Shown: one piece after another, positions 10,150 through 22,500 of the stretch
Layout of the letters: each line of letters begins with the position of its first letter
Numbering within the stretch: position 1 is the stretch's first letter
Assembly (NCBI GenBank): GCA_021234155.1
Contig: JAJEKV010000074.1
Location: 3,013,671-3,077,670 of the forward strand
Direction: 5' to 3'
Source of the DNA: Isoetes taiwanensis
Lineage: Eukaryota > Streptophyta > Lycopodiopsida > Isoetales > Isoetaceae
DNA length: 64,000 nucleotides
Program-made: the position numbers and the translations under genes
Notes under the pieces: generated by a model
Database searches by the model: none
Told to the model about the DNA's origin: nothing
Seen by the model: only the letters and a program-made list of their open reading frames with translations

Positions 10150-11488
10150 GGATGACGTAGAGCAACAAGAGTTGTTGGATAGGCTACTAACAACCCGTGG
10201 TTCATCTGCCCTAAGTATATTAGAGAACCGCCTATAAAGGTTATGCAGTGCTGACTTCCAAAAAATGCATATCAACATTGATGACATCAAGAATACTGCA
10301 TGTGCCAACATTAGAGATTTGGTTGGAAATATAACCATTATGTCAGATAGATTACCTTACCTGTTGGGAGTATATAAGGTGCATAAAAGAAATTTTAGAT
10401 GGATCACCAATGCACATGCGACAGTATACACAGAGATATCTATGATGATAACGACTGGACTTAATAACATTCTAGAAATGTGGCCTGATATTTCCAAAAT
10501 GCTGTGTGCCAGGATTTGCACTCTGTTTCCAGGGAAAATCAACTCAAGTTGGGTTGTAGGCTCTATTTATGATGTAGTATTGAACCTTCCAGCTAAGATA
10601 ACAGAAGTATTTGTGGCAGACATAACTCGTTGCTATGAGAATATTCCACTACTTGGAGAAACAGGCATAAGAAAAATCATGAGAATGATTATTGAGGCTT
10701 CATGGAAATACATGAAAACTAGGCATCGTAAGTATGAATTATGGTTAAAACAGACTAAGGAGGACTGCTATGTAGTTAATTGGTTTAAGAGCCCACCGCA
10801 GGGGAAATGCTGGAGTCATGTGAATATGGAAGACTTCATTAAAATGAACAACTGGCTCGTGTCTAACTGTTATATTTGCATGGGACAAGATGCTTGGAAG
10901 CAAATCTGTGGTATACCTATGGGATTTTCATGTAGTCCCTGCTGGTGCAACCTCTACCTTGCTTGGTTCGAGATGGATTTCATCAGAAAACTGGCACAAC
11001 AAGGCAGATACAATGAGATTGAAAAATTCAGATTTACTTTCCGATACATGGATGATCTAATAGCTATTAATTGTCCTAACATTAGGAATTTCTTGAAAAA
11101 TGGCTCAAGCAATGATGAAACTGATCCTCAAATATATGATATGGAAAGATTAGGTATTAAGGAAGAGACCTTCCTAAGGGACAGCAGTGATAATAGGTCT
11201 ACATATGGCTATAAGGCTAACTTTCTCAATCTGACTATCGAAATTATGAGTGAAGCTCATGGATTATTTATGGCCACCAAGTATGACAAAAGAGATACGA
11301 TGCCATTTAAAGCTCTAAAATATATTCATGCAGATAGTCAGCCACCATATCACCGGGGGCCGAGGAATGTTATTTTATCACAAATCCTTCCACTTCTATA
11401 TGTCAACTCCAGCCCTTCTTATGCGGCTTCCAATATTGTTGAGCTGATAGGGATTTTGTCAATAATGGTTTCGACCGCTTTGGTGTGA
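10150..11488 (+). CDS. Penelope-like reverse transcriptase, catalytic core
   Basis: ATG at 10265 opens 407 codons; the same frame extends upstream to about 10150 with one stop at 10235, so this is the core of a larger protein. RT motifs are in order: KVHKRNFRWITNAH (fingers), FVADITRCYENIPL (motif A, catalytic Asp), CGIPMGFSCSPCWCNLYL (motif B), FTFRYMDDLIAIN (motif C, Asp pair), FLNLTIEI and KYDKRDTMPF, then NVILSQILPLLYVNSS in the thumb. IPMG in motif B, RYMDD and the KYDKR block match the Penelope-related RT group rather than LINE or LTR RTs. It would synthesise element DNA at a nicked target. No GIY-YIG domain is visible downstream. Protein-like sequence continues past the stop to about 11560 after a frame change. 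Confidence 0.75.
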
Positions 11489-12660
11489 AAAGAAAAGTAC
11501 TTGGATATATCAAAGCAAACAACTTCCCAGGCATCAAATTTGAGACTGCAGTGGTGCTATAAGAAGTCGCAAGATACTGCTAAAAGGTACTTCTTCTAAC
11601 TAATAATGACAAAATTAGTGTTAATTCACAGAGGTATACTGGGTTTGCTGGTTATGTTAGGTTGGGCATGACCTCTGCTGTATAATTAGGGGTCTACCCT
11701 CCCTAATATTTCAGCAACATAAAAAGAGGTCAAAACTACCTAACGGTTGGAGGTAGGATTTTTTTATTATTACGCCGATGCTATTTGGCAATTTTAGCAT
11801 GACATGCATAGAAACCACTTATACATTGCTTTACTAATCTTTTGAGGAGATAGAAAGTGTGTTTCAAAACAACTTAAATATTATACACATTATATGTGTT
11901 GCCTAGAAATTGTAATGTACTTACCACAACTTGGCCTTCTTTAGAGAGCATGGGGAATATGTTACTTTAAACCTGGATGTTGGCTTATTTATGAAAATAT
12001 CTAAACCTATGAATTTGAATCTTTTGCATGCATCTTTAAATGCATGTTTCATCCAAGCCCATAAAGTTTAACCTTTTACATGCATCTTTAAATGCATGTT
12101 AGGCACTTGGCATTTAGCAAGCCGAGAAAGGCTTGCTTGCAAGATTTATTTACGTTGGTACCTCCATGAAAAGGTCTTAAATCTATATTATCATGACACG
12201 TACCTTCTAACCATTGGACATGCATGTAAAAGCTAAAAGATATATGGATTGACATGCAACCATGGTAGACTAGTTTGGATTCCTTAAAATATTGAAAGAA
12301 TAAATATATTTAGATTATGATGTAATCGTGTGAAATGTAAGAGACTAGGGTTTTCGATTTGGCTTCCTAAAACTAGCAAAAGGCTTCACAGCTGTACTTG
12401 TATGGTATGAGTTTCTCTCAGGGCAGTGGGTTTTCGGTGGTTGGTAATATACAGTGACATCTCTCACGAATTTGCCTGAAGGTTAGTAGCTCTACTTTAA
12501 GTCTTCGATTTTAGAGTCTGCTCCAGAAGATTTTCATATTCCATAAGCATGTAAAAGATATTCAATGGATACAGAGTAGTAATTGTAGTACCCTAGGGGA
12601 GTGATTAGACGGAGGTCAAGGGGATTTTCCGCATTTGGGCCATAAGGAGAAAGGGATAGA

Positions 12661-13010
12661 ATGTATTTTGATTATGATACGGAGATGGGTTACCATTTAG
12701 TTCAGGAAGACGAATTGGAAGCGCTCAATAAGGAGCTATTAGATGCTGAACTTTCTTGGTGTGATAACTCCATTACCTGCTGAAGTTGTGAGTGAGTGTG
12801 AGGGTGCAACATGAATCACGGTGGGCAAAAACGTGCTCTAAGCAAGAGTGGTGCTCTTGATGGCTCCAAGAAATGTGCTGGTGGCAACAAGCAAAGTATA
12901 AACATAAAGAGCAAATAGAGGCTTCCTCGAAATGAGTGTTCGATACACAAGCATCCGAAGATGGTGAATCTGATCATGAAGAACAAGAGGTAGCTTGGGG
13001 GTATTTTATT
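12661..13010 (+). pseudogene. Frameshifted copy of accessory exon 1
   Basis: The start ATGTATTTTGATTATGATAC is kept, but insertions of one or two bases (for example in the GATACGGAGATGGG region) and losses later destroy the 120-codon frame seen at 4648. The donor-like end is changed to GAACAAGAGGTAGC. Confidence 0.6.
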
Positions 13011-13277
13011 GCAAAGCTTATTAACAATTTGTTGGGTGGATACATTACATGAATATTCAGAGGTTGCTGATATCTATACATTAGTTTATACTCTAGGTTG
13101 ATGGTTATTTGTTAAATTGAAATAAGTGTAGCACTTCCCGCCATTTTTCTTTTTGAGTACTAACATGGGGCAAAGGGATACAAAGGGTGAAGGGCTATAA
13201 AGCCGTGAAACCCAATGTACCTTTTGGCCCTTCATGTTTTACCATTTATATGCTAATTCATGACTGATTGGCTGCAG

Positions 13278-13455
13278 TGCGTGGTTTTCACCTCTCTTTG
13301 TCTACCATTTGCTCGCTTGGATGTGTTCTCTTGGAAAAAGGCTTGGGAATGGAAGATATGGACGGAATATGTGCGGCCAGTAGAGGTGACTTTAATTTGT
13401 TTAAAGCTATGAAAAAAATCAGATTGCATTATACTTTTCCTATGGATGCAATAAG
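13278..13455 (+). CDS. Exon-like block 2, copy B
   Basis: Bounded by GGCTGCAG and AAG|GTACG, this block is open in one frame throughout (GFHLSLSTICSLGCVLLEKG, later MKKIRLHYTFPMDAIR). It is the better preserved version of the block at 5182-5359. The product has no recognised domain. The frame does not connect cleanly with block 3, so splicing is tentative. Confidence 0.3.
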
Positions 13456-13775
13456 GTACGAAATATAGGTTTTATAATCATGTAGATGAAACAATGGAAC
13501 AGATCTAGCATGATGCCAACTGGAGTCTAAAAGGTACGGTCTTTTTACAAAATCTGATTGCAAGATGCTAGTAGAACTCAAATTTTGGGGAAACAAATTT
13601 TGCTAAGACATGTTATTTTGAATGAAGCTGAAACTAGGCTTCAATATTTCCTGTAATATGCAATATTTATGCATTCTGCTCATATTCTAGAAAATCCGTA
13701 AACATGAAAGTTTATATCTATCATTAATTTGGAAAGATACAAGGTGTATTGCTTATTAAATTAATGTTTGCATAG

Positions 13776-14060
13776 GGTAAACTGTTGTTTGAAAGATTTT
13801 TGATCAAATGTGGAAAAGGCCGAGTAGAAGTGAACCTAAAGGTCCAAGTTACATATTCAAAAACACAAATGATAGAATTGTTGTCCAAACTAAAAATTAT
13901 GGAAGGTGAATGTAAAATAATTGTTTTTCTTAGTTTTCCGACTTGGATAGAAATTACACAGCAGACATGGAAGAAGGCGGTCATAAAACCTTTAGTAAGA
14001 AGCATTAAGAACAGTTTACACTATCTGCGGGGTAAGCATTGCCATGATTTTATACATTAA
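13776..14060 (+). CDS. Exon-like block 3, copy B
   Basis: After TTTGCATAG a frame runs through KLLFERFLIKCGKGRVEVNL, IELLSKLKIMEGECKIIVFL and FPTWIEITQQTWKKAVIKPL to a donor-like GGGTAAGC at about 14030. Alternating hydrophobic stretches around a short linker look like folded protein. It is not recognised. Copy A has a frameshift at the equivalent of 13975. Confidence 0.4.
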   Translation, partial: GKLLFERFLIKCGKGRVEVNLKVQVTYSKTQMIELLSKLKIMEGECKIIVFLSFPTWIEITQQTWKKAVIKPLVRSIKNSLHYLRGKHCHDFIH

Positions 14061-14287
14061 TAGATTAATGGCTTAAGCATCTAAGAGATTAATGGCTTAA
14101 GCATCTAAGAGGTTTATATGCTATGTTTAAATGTTGGATTGGTTGATACATGTAGGTTGTCAAATTCTATAGCAGTTTGCAAATGACGGAACATGATTCT
14201 TTAGAATGCAAATTACCTTTTTGTCATTACATGACTTATAGTGGATTGATAATACAACTAAGGGATTGACCGAAGTTGATGTATGTG

Positions 14288-16174
14288 AAGGTTTAAACTT
14301 CGCGAAAAAAAGTTCAGCTGTGAAAAACCTGAAATAATTTGATTATTATTATTATTATTATTGCGGTGACCCTGCTTCGCGATTACCACATTGAATTGTG
14401 CCATCCGAGGGTGGGTCAATCGTCATCTTGCGAAAAAAAAAAAAAAAAAAATAAAAAATTGAATTTTTTTTGATTTTTAAATAAAAACCTTTTAGTTCGG
14501 GAAAAAAAAAATTTTACCGGCGTAAAAGCTGAAGGTTTAAATTCGCGAAAAATTTTCCTTCCACGGCGGTATTAAATACGAAAAATACGTATTTTTTCCA
14601 AAAATACGTATTTTTGGACTTTATACGTCTAAAAAAATAATTTCATACGTACAGAACCTATCCCTGCAATAGAGAAGGTATTTATCTTTCATATTGGCAT
14701 CTTTCCATTGTGCTAGAGTCTGATAGCTTTAGAGCATATGAGTTGGTAGGAAGCATACAAGCTTTGCTCTCTTCAAACCCTGAGGTGAGCATTTTTGGTT
14801 CCTTATCTTCACACGCATATTCTTATATATAGGGTTTAGTTATCAACTTCCACTTGAACTGTCAGATGGCAAGGTTGTTGCAATAAGAATATGATTTGGC
14901 GACGATAATTTGTTTTTTACATGACTGCTAGATGTTCGAGTTATGCGTTTGTCTCTCACCAATGAATAATAATGGACTCATAAGCATTGCAGACCAATAT
15001 CCAAGTCATATGCCATAGGGCCTGAGAGCCAAGTCAGGTGAAAAGAGCTAATTGTATTTGCATTTTCTTAGGAAGTTGCTATGTTTACTTCTACAACATA
15101 ATGAGGGTTAAACGGCAATTACTTCCTTATTGAACTATTGGCAGTGCTGGAGTTTTACTTCATTTATTTGTCATACTTTGTAGTGACATTGTAGTGACAG
15201 ATGAAAATGGAATCCATCTTCGACTACTCGATTTGTTTTGAGAGGTCAATTTGCATGTAACGAATCTTCTGACCAATATGGCAAGACTTAAAATATGGTT
15301 TAACAATATGTTGTAGATTCATTTTGTGGGCTAGTTTATATATGCCTTCCAGTTGCAAAGCTCTTTGAAGTTGTCTTTGATATATCAGGACTGCACTTGG
15401 AGCTTGCAATCATTTCTCTCGCCAATTGTAGTCCACTAGGGTTAATGTTTTAGTATCAAGTAAATGTCTGTGCAAGCTAATCTAATTGGATTGCCCCCAT
15501 GTTTTCTTGAGGTTTGATGCTTCGCATATTTATTTTTCGACATCCACAATTGTTAGTCTAACAAATAAGTCTATTTCACAGCCTTCTTTTAAGCGTAGGT
15601 CATTGAGCATGTTCAGAGAACTACTCAATAATTTGGGGATTCTGTAAAAATTTGTTGTATATTCTTTTAGATTTGAAGAAGAGCCGCATGAAGTGTAAGT
15701 TCCACGTACGGCCCGGAAGCCGAGCCTGCGCAGTCCATGCTTAGGTTAACCAATCTCAATTGGTGTTTCTTCCTCATCCGCCTCTTGCCCATCTAGTTCT
15801 TATCGAGAAATCGCCTCACTACTTATTGGTTCGAGGGCGACCGTTAGGTCATCTATAGTTGTTTAGTTTCGTTTAGTGCCTACCAGTGTTGTCAGGTACG
15901 TTTAGTACGGTACGGGTATTATACGTACTTAACGTATTAATACCATATGCATACCTCTCATTTAAAAAGTACTTTAAATATGTTTTTTGGAATTATAAAA
16001 TACTTATTAAATACGTAAAATACGTACTTTACGTATAGTACGTTAAGTACTTCCTGTAATTTTTTAAAACTATTATTTCTTGTATTGCAGTTGAAATAGT
16101 TGCAATAACAACTAGTATGAAGAACTTCAAGTTTTAAATAATGAACTAGAATATATCACTCTAGAAAATCCCAT
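14288..16174. other. AT-rich spacer with palindromes and one exon-like block
   Basis: The stretch holds poly(A) runs (about 14434-14453), a (ATT)n run, two TACGTA palindromes and a second TACGTA-rich patch at 15895-16050. A possible exon lies at about 14713-14784: acceptor TTGTGCTAG, an open frame reading SDSFRAYELVGSIQALLSSN, then donor GAG|GTGAGC. This would be a host gene exon on the plus strand, but no further exon can be joined to it with confidence. Confidence 0.3.
14581..14617. repeat. Two copies of palindrome AAAAATACGTATTTTT
   Basis: The perfect 16-bp palindrome occurs at 14581-14596 and 14600-14615; the second extends to 20 bp (CC...GG, 14598-14617). Two adjacent palindromes can fold as hairpins. 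No function is known. Confidence 0.8.
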
Positions 16175-16194
16175 CGATCCGAGCCATCGGATCG
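16175..16194. repeat. Hairpin CGATCCGA-GCCA-TCGGATCG
   Basis: A perfect 8-bp inverted repeat with a 4-base loop lies just outside the left terminus of the pyrimidine-rich element. An imperfect version (CGATCAGGAGCCATCCGGATCG) lies in the inner junction near 21823-21844. Its recurrence next to the same terminal sequence suggests it belongs to the element or its preferred target. Confidence 0.65.
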
Positions 16195-18239
16195 CCATTC
16201 TGGGAAAGGACGAGCCCCTATATTAGGCTAGTTCCATTCGCAGACCGGTTATCGGCGTCTTCTCACAGCAGCATTTTCTTCGTTCTCGTGGCTTCCCATG
16301 GCTCTTCGATCGATGGATTTCTTCTGGAGCTTCTCCTTCGGCTCCTGTCTCCACGTCCTCGCTACCGGCATCTTCTTCGCAAGTTGTCTTACCATTCTTT
16401 GGAAGGTACGCCTTCGTCTTTTCTTGTTGATTATGCCTGGAATTCTGGATCGGTGCTAGCGTAGATCTTGTTTTTCTATTTGGCTTTTAAACTGCGTTTG
16501 GTGCTTGCATGAGGAGTTGCTATGATTCTTATGGATTTCATTGATTCTATTGTTTTCGGGTTTTAGCATGTTGGATCGCCATTTAAGTCTTACTTGATTT
16601 GTGTTAGTTTGTTGTTTTCTCCCTAGTGCGGTGTTCGCATGTTGAATTTCCCATGTATTTTCTTGGTTTCTTTGTCTCTTCTTGGAGGTTTTACGTGGCG
16701 TCGGGCCTCAGGTCGGCTTTGGCTTGAATTGCTGGATTCTTGGGCCATTTATCATTTTGCCGTTTGCTCTCTCGCCCATTTTGCATCATAGACGGCGATA
16801 GGTTTTAGTTTAGGAACCCTTCGGTTTTGGCACAGGCATCCGCTTCCGGCCATCCTACCTTGGAAATTGCTATCTATGCTTGGGCATGGGCCAGATCCCG
16901 ACCAGTGGTATGCCTTCGCTCCCTGCTCGACCCATCTCACCACATTCCTCACGTTTGTTTGGATTTAGGCCATGCTCCTCTTGGTGGGTAGCTCCACTCC
17001 ATCCTTGTGTCGCCCATCTAGCCACGCTCCTGTTTTGCCGATCCCGCCCACGCTCCTCTTGGTTGGTTCGCTTCACTGCTCCGGCTTTGTCTTTGGGTTG
17101 GGCGGTAGATTCATCCTTAGCTATGTGTTTTACGGGTTTTCTCTCTGGCGTGCCGGGTCTCTTATTGGGCTCCTCCTTAGATCTTTTTCACCATTTCTCT
17201 TCTTTCACGATTTTGTTTTTCACGTTGGCGGTTGGGTTTTTGGCATCATCCTTTGCTTCATCACTTCTTCTTGTCTTGGGTACGGTGCATAGGGTTAGCA
17301 TCGATCCTTTGCAACTGGCTGGTTCCGCTCAGGGGCTTAGTCTATTTATCTTTGTTCTTACCATATCTCTGCTTTATTCTGCGGGTTATCTTAGGAGCAT
17401 CTATTTTCATCGGGTTTGTGGCAGCCCTTTTTGCTTGTGCATGTTGTTACGTCCATTATTTGCTTTGCATGCGTTTAATAGCCCTTCCGTCGGCTCCTCG
17501 TTTCCTTGGTACTTCCATTTTTGCATGCTTTTTCTACCCATGCGCCTACCTCCTTCTTTTCTACCCATTAAATTACGCTCCGCAATCTCTTTTTGATGCG
17601 ATTACGCTTTCGGTTTTCTTTTCGGTTCTTGTTCCTCATTCTTGTTGCTTCCTTTTTGGTCTTCTTAATTTGCCATGCGTTCCGTGCCCCCCCTTTGTTA
17701 CCTTTCGGATGTTTCCTCTGGGATTTTTCCTTTTTTCACCTCTCCGTTTGTGATGACTTCCCACCATCTTTACGTTTTTGCATTTTGGCGTTGCATCCGG
17801 TGACTAGCAATGCTTTCTGTGTTGTCAGGAGGACATCGACCCGTCTGCGGAATACTTCGGATGACGCTTTTCTTTGCTTTTTTTCGCCCGGTTCGTCAGC
17901 GTATTCGAGGGGCTTATCGGAGGCTTGACCCAGCTCGTGCTCGTTTTCTAGGGGATGTTATTTTGTTGTGGGGTTTTTCGTCTTTGCGTCCTATTCAGCT
18001 GAAGGAATACTTCTTCATCATGACGGAGTATCCCCCTCAGTTCCTTCCAACTTATCCGGCTATTTCATTGGGGTTGCTCGCGTGAGTGTCTTTGTTCCGG
18101 GGCGCCTGTCACCTCTGTCCTTGGGCACAATAGTGCGGTTTCCTTTTTTTGAATAATATGCTCTCAAGCATTTGTCTTGTGTTTGTTTTTCATCTTTTTT
18201 TGGATATTTACTAAGACTGTGATTTCTCTTGGGGATTTA

Positions 18240-18690
18240 TTATGGGGTGCTCTTTATAAACAAAGCGTTTTTGATGGGTTCCCTCGTTATTTGTTGTTTT
18301 CTCTTGTAGGGTTATTTGTTGTTTTCTCTTGTAAGGTATTTACGCATTTATCATGAGGTCCTCTTTATAACTGATTTTTCTTCCTAGGTGTTTAATGGCT
18401 CCCTTTTTATTTGTTGCTTTTTCTTGTAAGGTCCTTATGGATTTATAATGAGGTGCTCTTTATAAATGGTTTTTCTTCCTAAGTGTTTCGTGGGTTCCCC
18501 TTTTATTTGTTATTTTTTCTGGTAAGGTACTTATGGATTATAATGGGGTGTTCTTTATAAGTGATTTTTTCTTCTTAAGTGTTGTTCACGGGTTCCCTCT
18601 TTATTTGTTGATTTTTCTCGTAAGGTACTTATGCATTTGTAATGGGGTGCTCTCGTAAGGTACTTGTGGATTTATGATGGGGTTATTATG
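18240..18690 (+). repeat. Tandem repeat, about 96-bp unit, 4-5 copies
   Basis: The phrase GGGTGCTCTTTATAA, with variants, recurs at steps of about 95-110 bases. Each is followed by a GATTTTTCTTCCTAAGTGTT-like stretch and a TTATTTGTTGTTTTCTCTTG-like stretch. It lies inside the pyrimidine-rich element. Confidence 0.75.
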
Positions 18691-19002
18691 CGATTCGAGC
18701 TACTGTGGTTTCATCTTTGGGATTCTTTTCCTTTTTTCGTTTGGTATTGTGCTTAGAACCTGTTGTGTTTTTACGGCTATTCTCGTTTCTGTTTTGGTGG
18801 CATTATCTCATGAGTTGTTTTTTGTCCATGTTTATCTATTTTTTTGCCTTTGTTATGGGTTTGTTCTTTTTTCTTTTTGTTATGCAAGTGGATCGTGGGT
18901 TGCTATTGTATTTGCGAGGGGTTGATGGGTTCTACCTTACATGTGTTCTATTCTTTTAGTTCTTCTCGTTTGTCATATTCTGTTGTGAGTTTGTTATCTA
19001 TT

Positions 19003-19555
19003 TCGGTTTAGGCGTTATTGGCCTCATTTGATGGGTTATGCTTTGTCTTTTGTGTTTACCCAATTTTTGTATGTTGTTATGTGTTCCTTGTTTTTGGTAT
19101 TTTGATCATTTCGACATCTTGTTTGTCGGTTCTTGAATGCCCCGTCGCACTTTGTTTTCGGCAATCGATGTCCGATTGCATTATCTTTTTCTGTCTATGC
19201 ATTTTTTATGTTCTATAGGTCGTTTTTTTTTTCTCTTGGTCATATTATTTCCGTTACTTGTTACTTATGGTTTATCGTATTTGGTTTATGCGTTATTAGC
19301 ATCATTTGATGGGTTATGCTTTGTCTTTTGTGTTTACCCAATTTTGTATGTTGTTATGTGTTCCTTGTTTTTTTTGGTCTTTTGATCATTCGACATCTTG
19401 TTTTGTCGGTTCTTGAATGCCGTCGCACTTTGTTTTTAGGTCATCTATGTAAACTTGCATTATCTTTTTTGTCTATGCATTTTTATGTTTCTATAGATTC
19501 GCTTTTTCTCTTGGTCATATCATTTGGTTACTTGTTACTTATGGTTTATCATTGA
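19003..19555 (+). repeat. Two-copy tandem repeat, about 278-bp unit
   Basis: CGTTATTGGCCTCATTTGAT at 19013 corresponds to CGTTATTAGCATCATTTGAT at 19291. Similarity continues through GTTTACCCAATTTTTGTATG and GTCGGTTCTTGAATGCC to CTTGTTACTTATGGTTTATC at both ends. Small indels separate the copies. Frames through it are artefacts. Confidence 0.85.
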
Positions 19556-22500
19556 TCGTTTTTCTTTTTCCGGGCTCCCTGTTGCCTTCCATTTGGGGTC
19601 TTAAGCGTCGTTCCGCGGGCTTGGTCCCGTCGCCATTCCTTGATTCCTCATTATTAGGGCGTGCCTTTCTTTTTGATTATTCTTGTTTTCAATGTCTTTC
19701 TTTTTGGTCATTGGGCGGCACGTCCGTCGCAAAGCGCTTACGGCTCTTCTTGACGTCGCTTTCTCCCATGGCAACTTCCTTTCGCTGCTGGTACCTTTCG
19801 GCGTCAACGTGAAGCTTCCCTTTCACTCGAGCCCGACTCTTGGACGGGTTCCCCTTTCTCCTCCTGCTTCTCAGGTTACGCCGCATCTTCTTTCTCTTTT
19901 GGTCCCCCTCGGCCTTTCACTCCGTCCTCTTCTCGTTGGTCCACTTTTTACTGTCTCTCCTACTCGGATGGCTCCTCTGTTTTCTTCTCTTCGCATGTAT
20001 TTTAACCCATTTTTATTGTCTTGGCGCTTTGTTTCTCGGAGTTCACTCAATTTGCTACATGAGCCCGGTGACCCAGCGGGCTACCTCCGGGCTCTCCCGG
20101 ACTTGATGGCACCGGCGGGTTGTCGGTCGAGACTCGGCAACATTTTCCACGAGGACATTGAGGCGGGCGCGCGTCCTACTCCTTCTTTTGACGCGACTCC
20201 ATGCGGCATTGTTACGAGTTTCGTCGCGCCATGGACACTTCGTTTTGATGGATTCATGGCCGTCTTGCGATGTTTGGGGTTGCCATTCCGGATGATGTGC
20301 CGGATGGTATTTAGGAAGGTAAAAGCGTTTGGCCGGATCGGGAGATGAAATTTGTTCTTATCGCTGATCAACATGGTTTATAATTCGCCTTGCACTTTGG
20401 TGGTCCCCTAGTCTGATTTTTTTCTTGGTCAAAGCGCTTGCATCGGGCTAAAATTCGCCCGGGGAGGAGGCGTCATCTTCTTCTGCCCTTAGTAGTACCC
20501 TTCCTCTGCTTCTTTTTACGCTTCTTCCCCCGCCACTTCTTCTACTCTTCGTTGTTTTTTTGTGGTCGTTTTTCGCTACTTCTTGAACAATTGTTTTTGT
20601 CGCCAGTTCTCTCATATCGTTCCTCCCCTTTCCAACCCTTATTTTTTCTCAAAGCATGCCTCTCAATCCTACTCCTTTGTTGGCCGTTCCTCGCCACCTC
20701 CACGATTCGACCCCTTTCTCACTTTGTGTTGCCTCGGCCTTGGTCTTCTTGAGTTGTTTTAGTTGTTCTGCAATATCTGTTGTATTTGGTTTTTGCTCAT
20801 TAATAAAGCATTTTTGGTTTTTATGTTGTTGTGGCTTACTTCTCGCTTGCTCACCCCCGGGAGGTTCCTTTTTTCTTTGCCACTTTGCCTTTAGTTTTTC
20901 CTCTCGTACTCAGGTCTACTCTTTTGGCTTATTTTGCTATGTTCATGCGCTTTGTTGCTTGGTGTAAATCTACATCTTTGTTCCTTCTCTTCGACTTCTC
21001 CTTTTTGTTGTTGTGGCCTTTTTGCTTCTCTTCATCATCCTGGGATGTCGACCTCCTCCATTTCTTCCCTTCGCAGCCATATCCTTTTTCATCAACTTTT
21101 CAACCTTCCCTCTCCCGCCATTTTACCTTTACCCTCGTTTTTCGTCGGTCTACCTTCCGTCACGCTACCCTCCTCGTGCCTTTCTTCCTCTCTCCTTCTC
21201 CGGCATGTTCATCCTCGATTGTTCTCCTTTGCGCATCCCGCCGCTTCTTTTCCTCTTTGGCCCAATTTGTTTTCTTTTCCTTTGCCGCTTTTTGTGATCT
21301 GGAGGCCCTTGCCCTCAATTGGCATGATCTTTTCTTTTCCTTAAGCATGGATCTTCTTAACTTCATTCAAAAGCGTGGTCATCTGTCATACGATTTCTTT
21401 AGCCCGGCTTGCCTTCGTTCGCATGCCTGTTTCTATCCTTTAGCGATTTCTACCGGTTCTTATCATCTCCTTGATCCTCCATCCGGCGGGCCCCCTTTTC
21501 GTTCATCTCCTTCTTCTTTCGTCCTTTGTCTTATCCAGGCTCTTTCGGGGTGGTGGCGGGGTATCTTCTTGCTATCGACTTGGATCCATCCCGCTATGGT
21601 ACTCTGTTAAATCGTGGCGAGGAGGGGCTTCCAGCATTTTGCCGCCGCATTCCACATGATCGCTGGCGCCTCACTGGGCCGTTGGCTCCTCTTCTTCCCT
21701 CATTCGCTATGTGCCCGATCATCTCAACACTTGGAGGTTTTGGCGCTTGGGTTTATAGTGAAGGAAGTCCTTTGGTGGTCGGCGGTTTTGTGTCTACCAG
21801 CCGAGTCCTTTCCCGGAATCCCATCGATCAGGAGCCATCCGGATCGCCATGAAAGGGAAAGGACGCCCCTCATTAGGCTAGTTCCATTCGCGAGACCCGG
21901 TTATCGGCGTCTTCTTCGGCCCGGACATTTTCTTCGTTCATTGGCTTCCCTCCCTTCCTGCTGCTTTGGGCGTGTATGTCTTTTCATTTGTATTGATATT
22001 GGTTCTTGCTCTTTTTGTTGTTTTCACTTATGGGTGTCCTTTTTCTTGTTGCTTTATTTCCTTGGCATTTTTACGTGTTTTTTCTCGCTTGCGAGGTGTC
22101 TTCTTATTTATTTCCACCTCGGGGTGATGCATCTTTATAGCTTATGTTTTCCTTTGGGTGATGCTTTCCACCTTCTTGGTGACGCTTATATGCTCTTTTC
22201 TGTCTATTTTATGCCTTATATTTTTCAGGCTTTCTTGATGGATTCTTTTTTATGGATGGGCTTGTTTCTCTAACTCTTCACGGGTGTTCTTTTGGAGTTT
22301 TTTGTGTATTGCGGGATTTTTTGCTATCTTCCAACCAGGCTTTTTGGGGTCCCGGTGTTTTCCATTCCTCATTCTCGTTGTTCCGTGGGGTTTCGCGGTT
22401 GTTTGGGGTCGTGTTTTCGGTTTGCCTTGGCATTTCGTCACGGTTTCTCTCGTTCTCAGGGCAATCCATTCGAGGTCGGTGGCGACCATTTCTCATTAGG

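Larger units (their letters stand above)
11864..14287 (+). repeat. Terminal direct repeat B of Penelope-like composite
   Basis: This is the downstream copy of the block at 3851-6193, same orientation. It contains an extra segment of about 80 bp near 13130-13215 and an exon 1 that is frameshifted at several points. Its exon-like blocks 2 and 3 keep open frames, the reverse of the situation in copy A. The two copies have therefore decayed independently since they arose. Confidence 0.75.

Noticed and set aside
3700-11720. Telomeric repeats attached to the Penelope-like element
   Set aside because: Single CCCTAA-like words exist (about 3719 and 11696) but no array, so a telomere link is not supported here.
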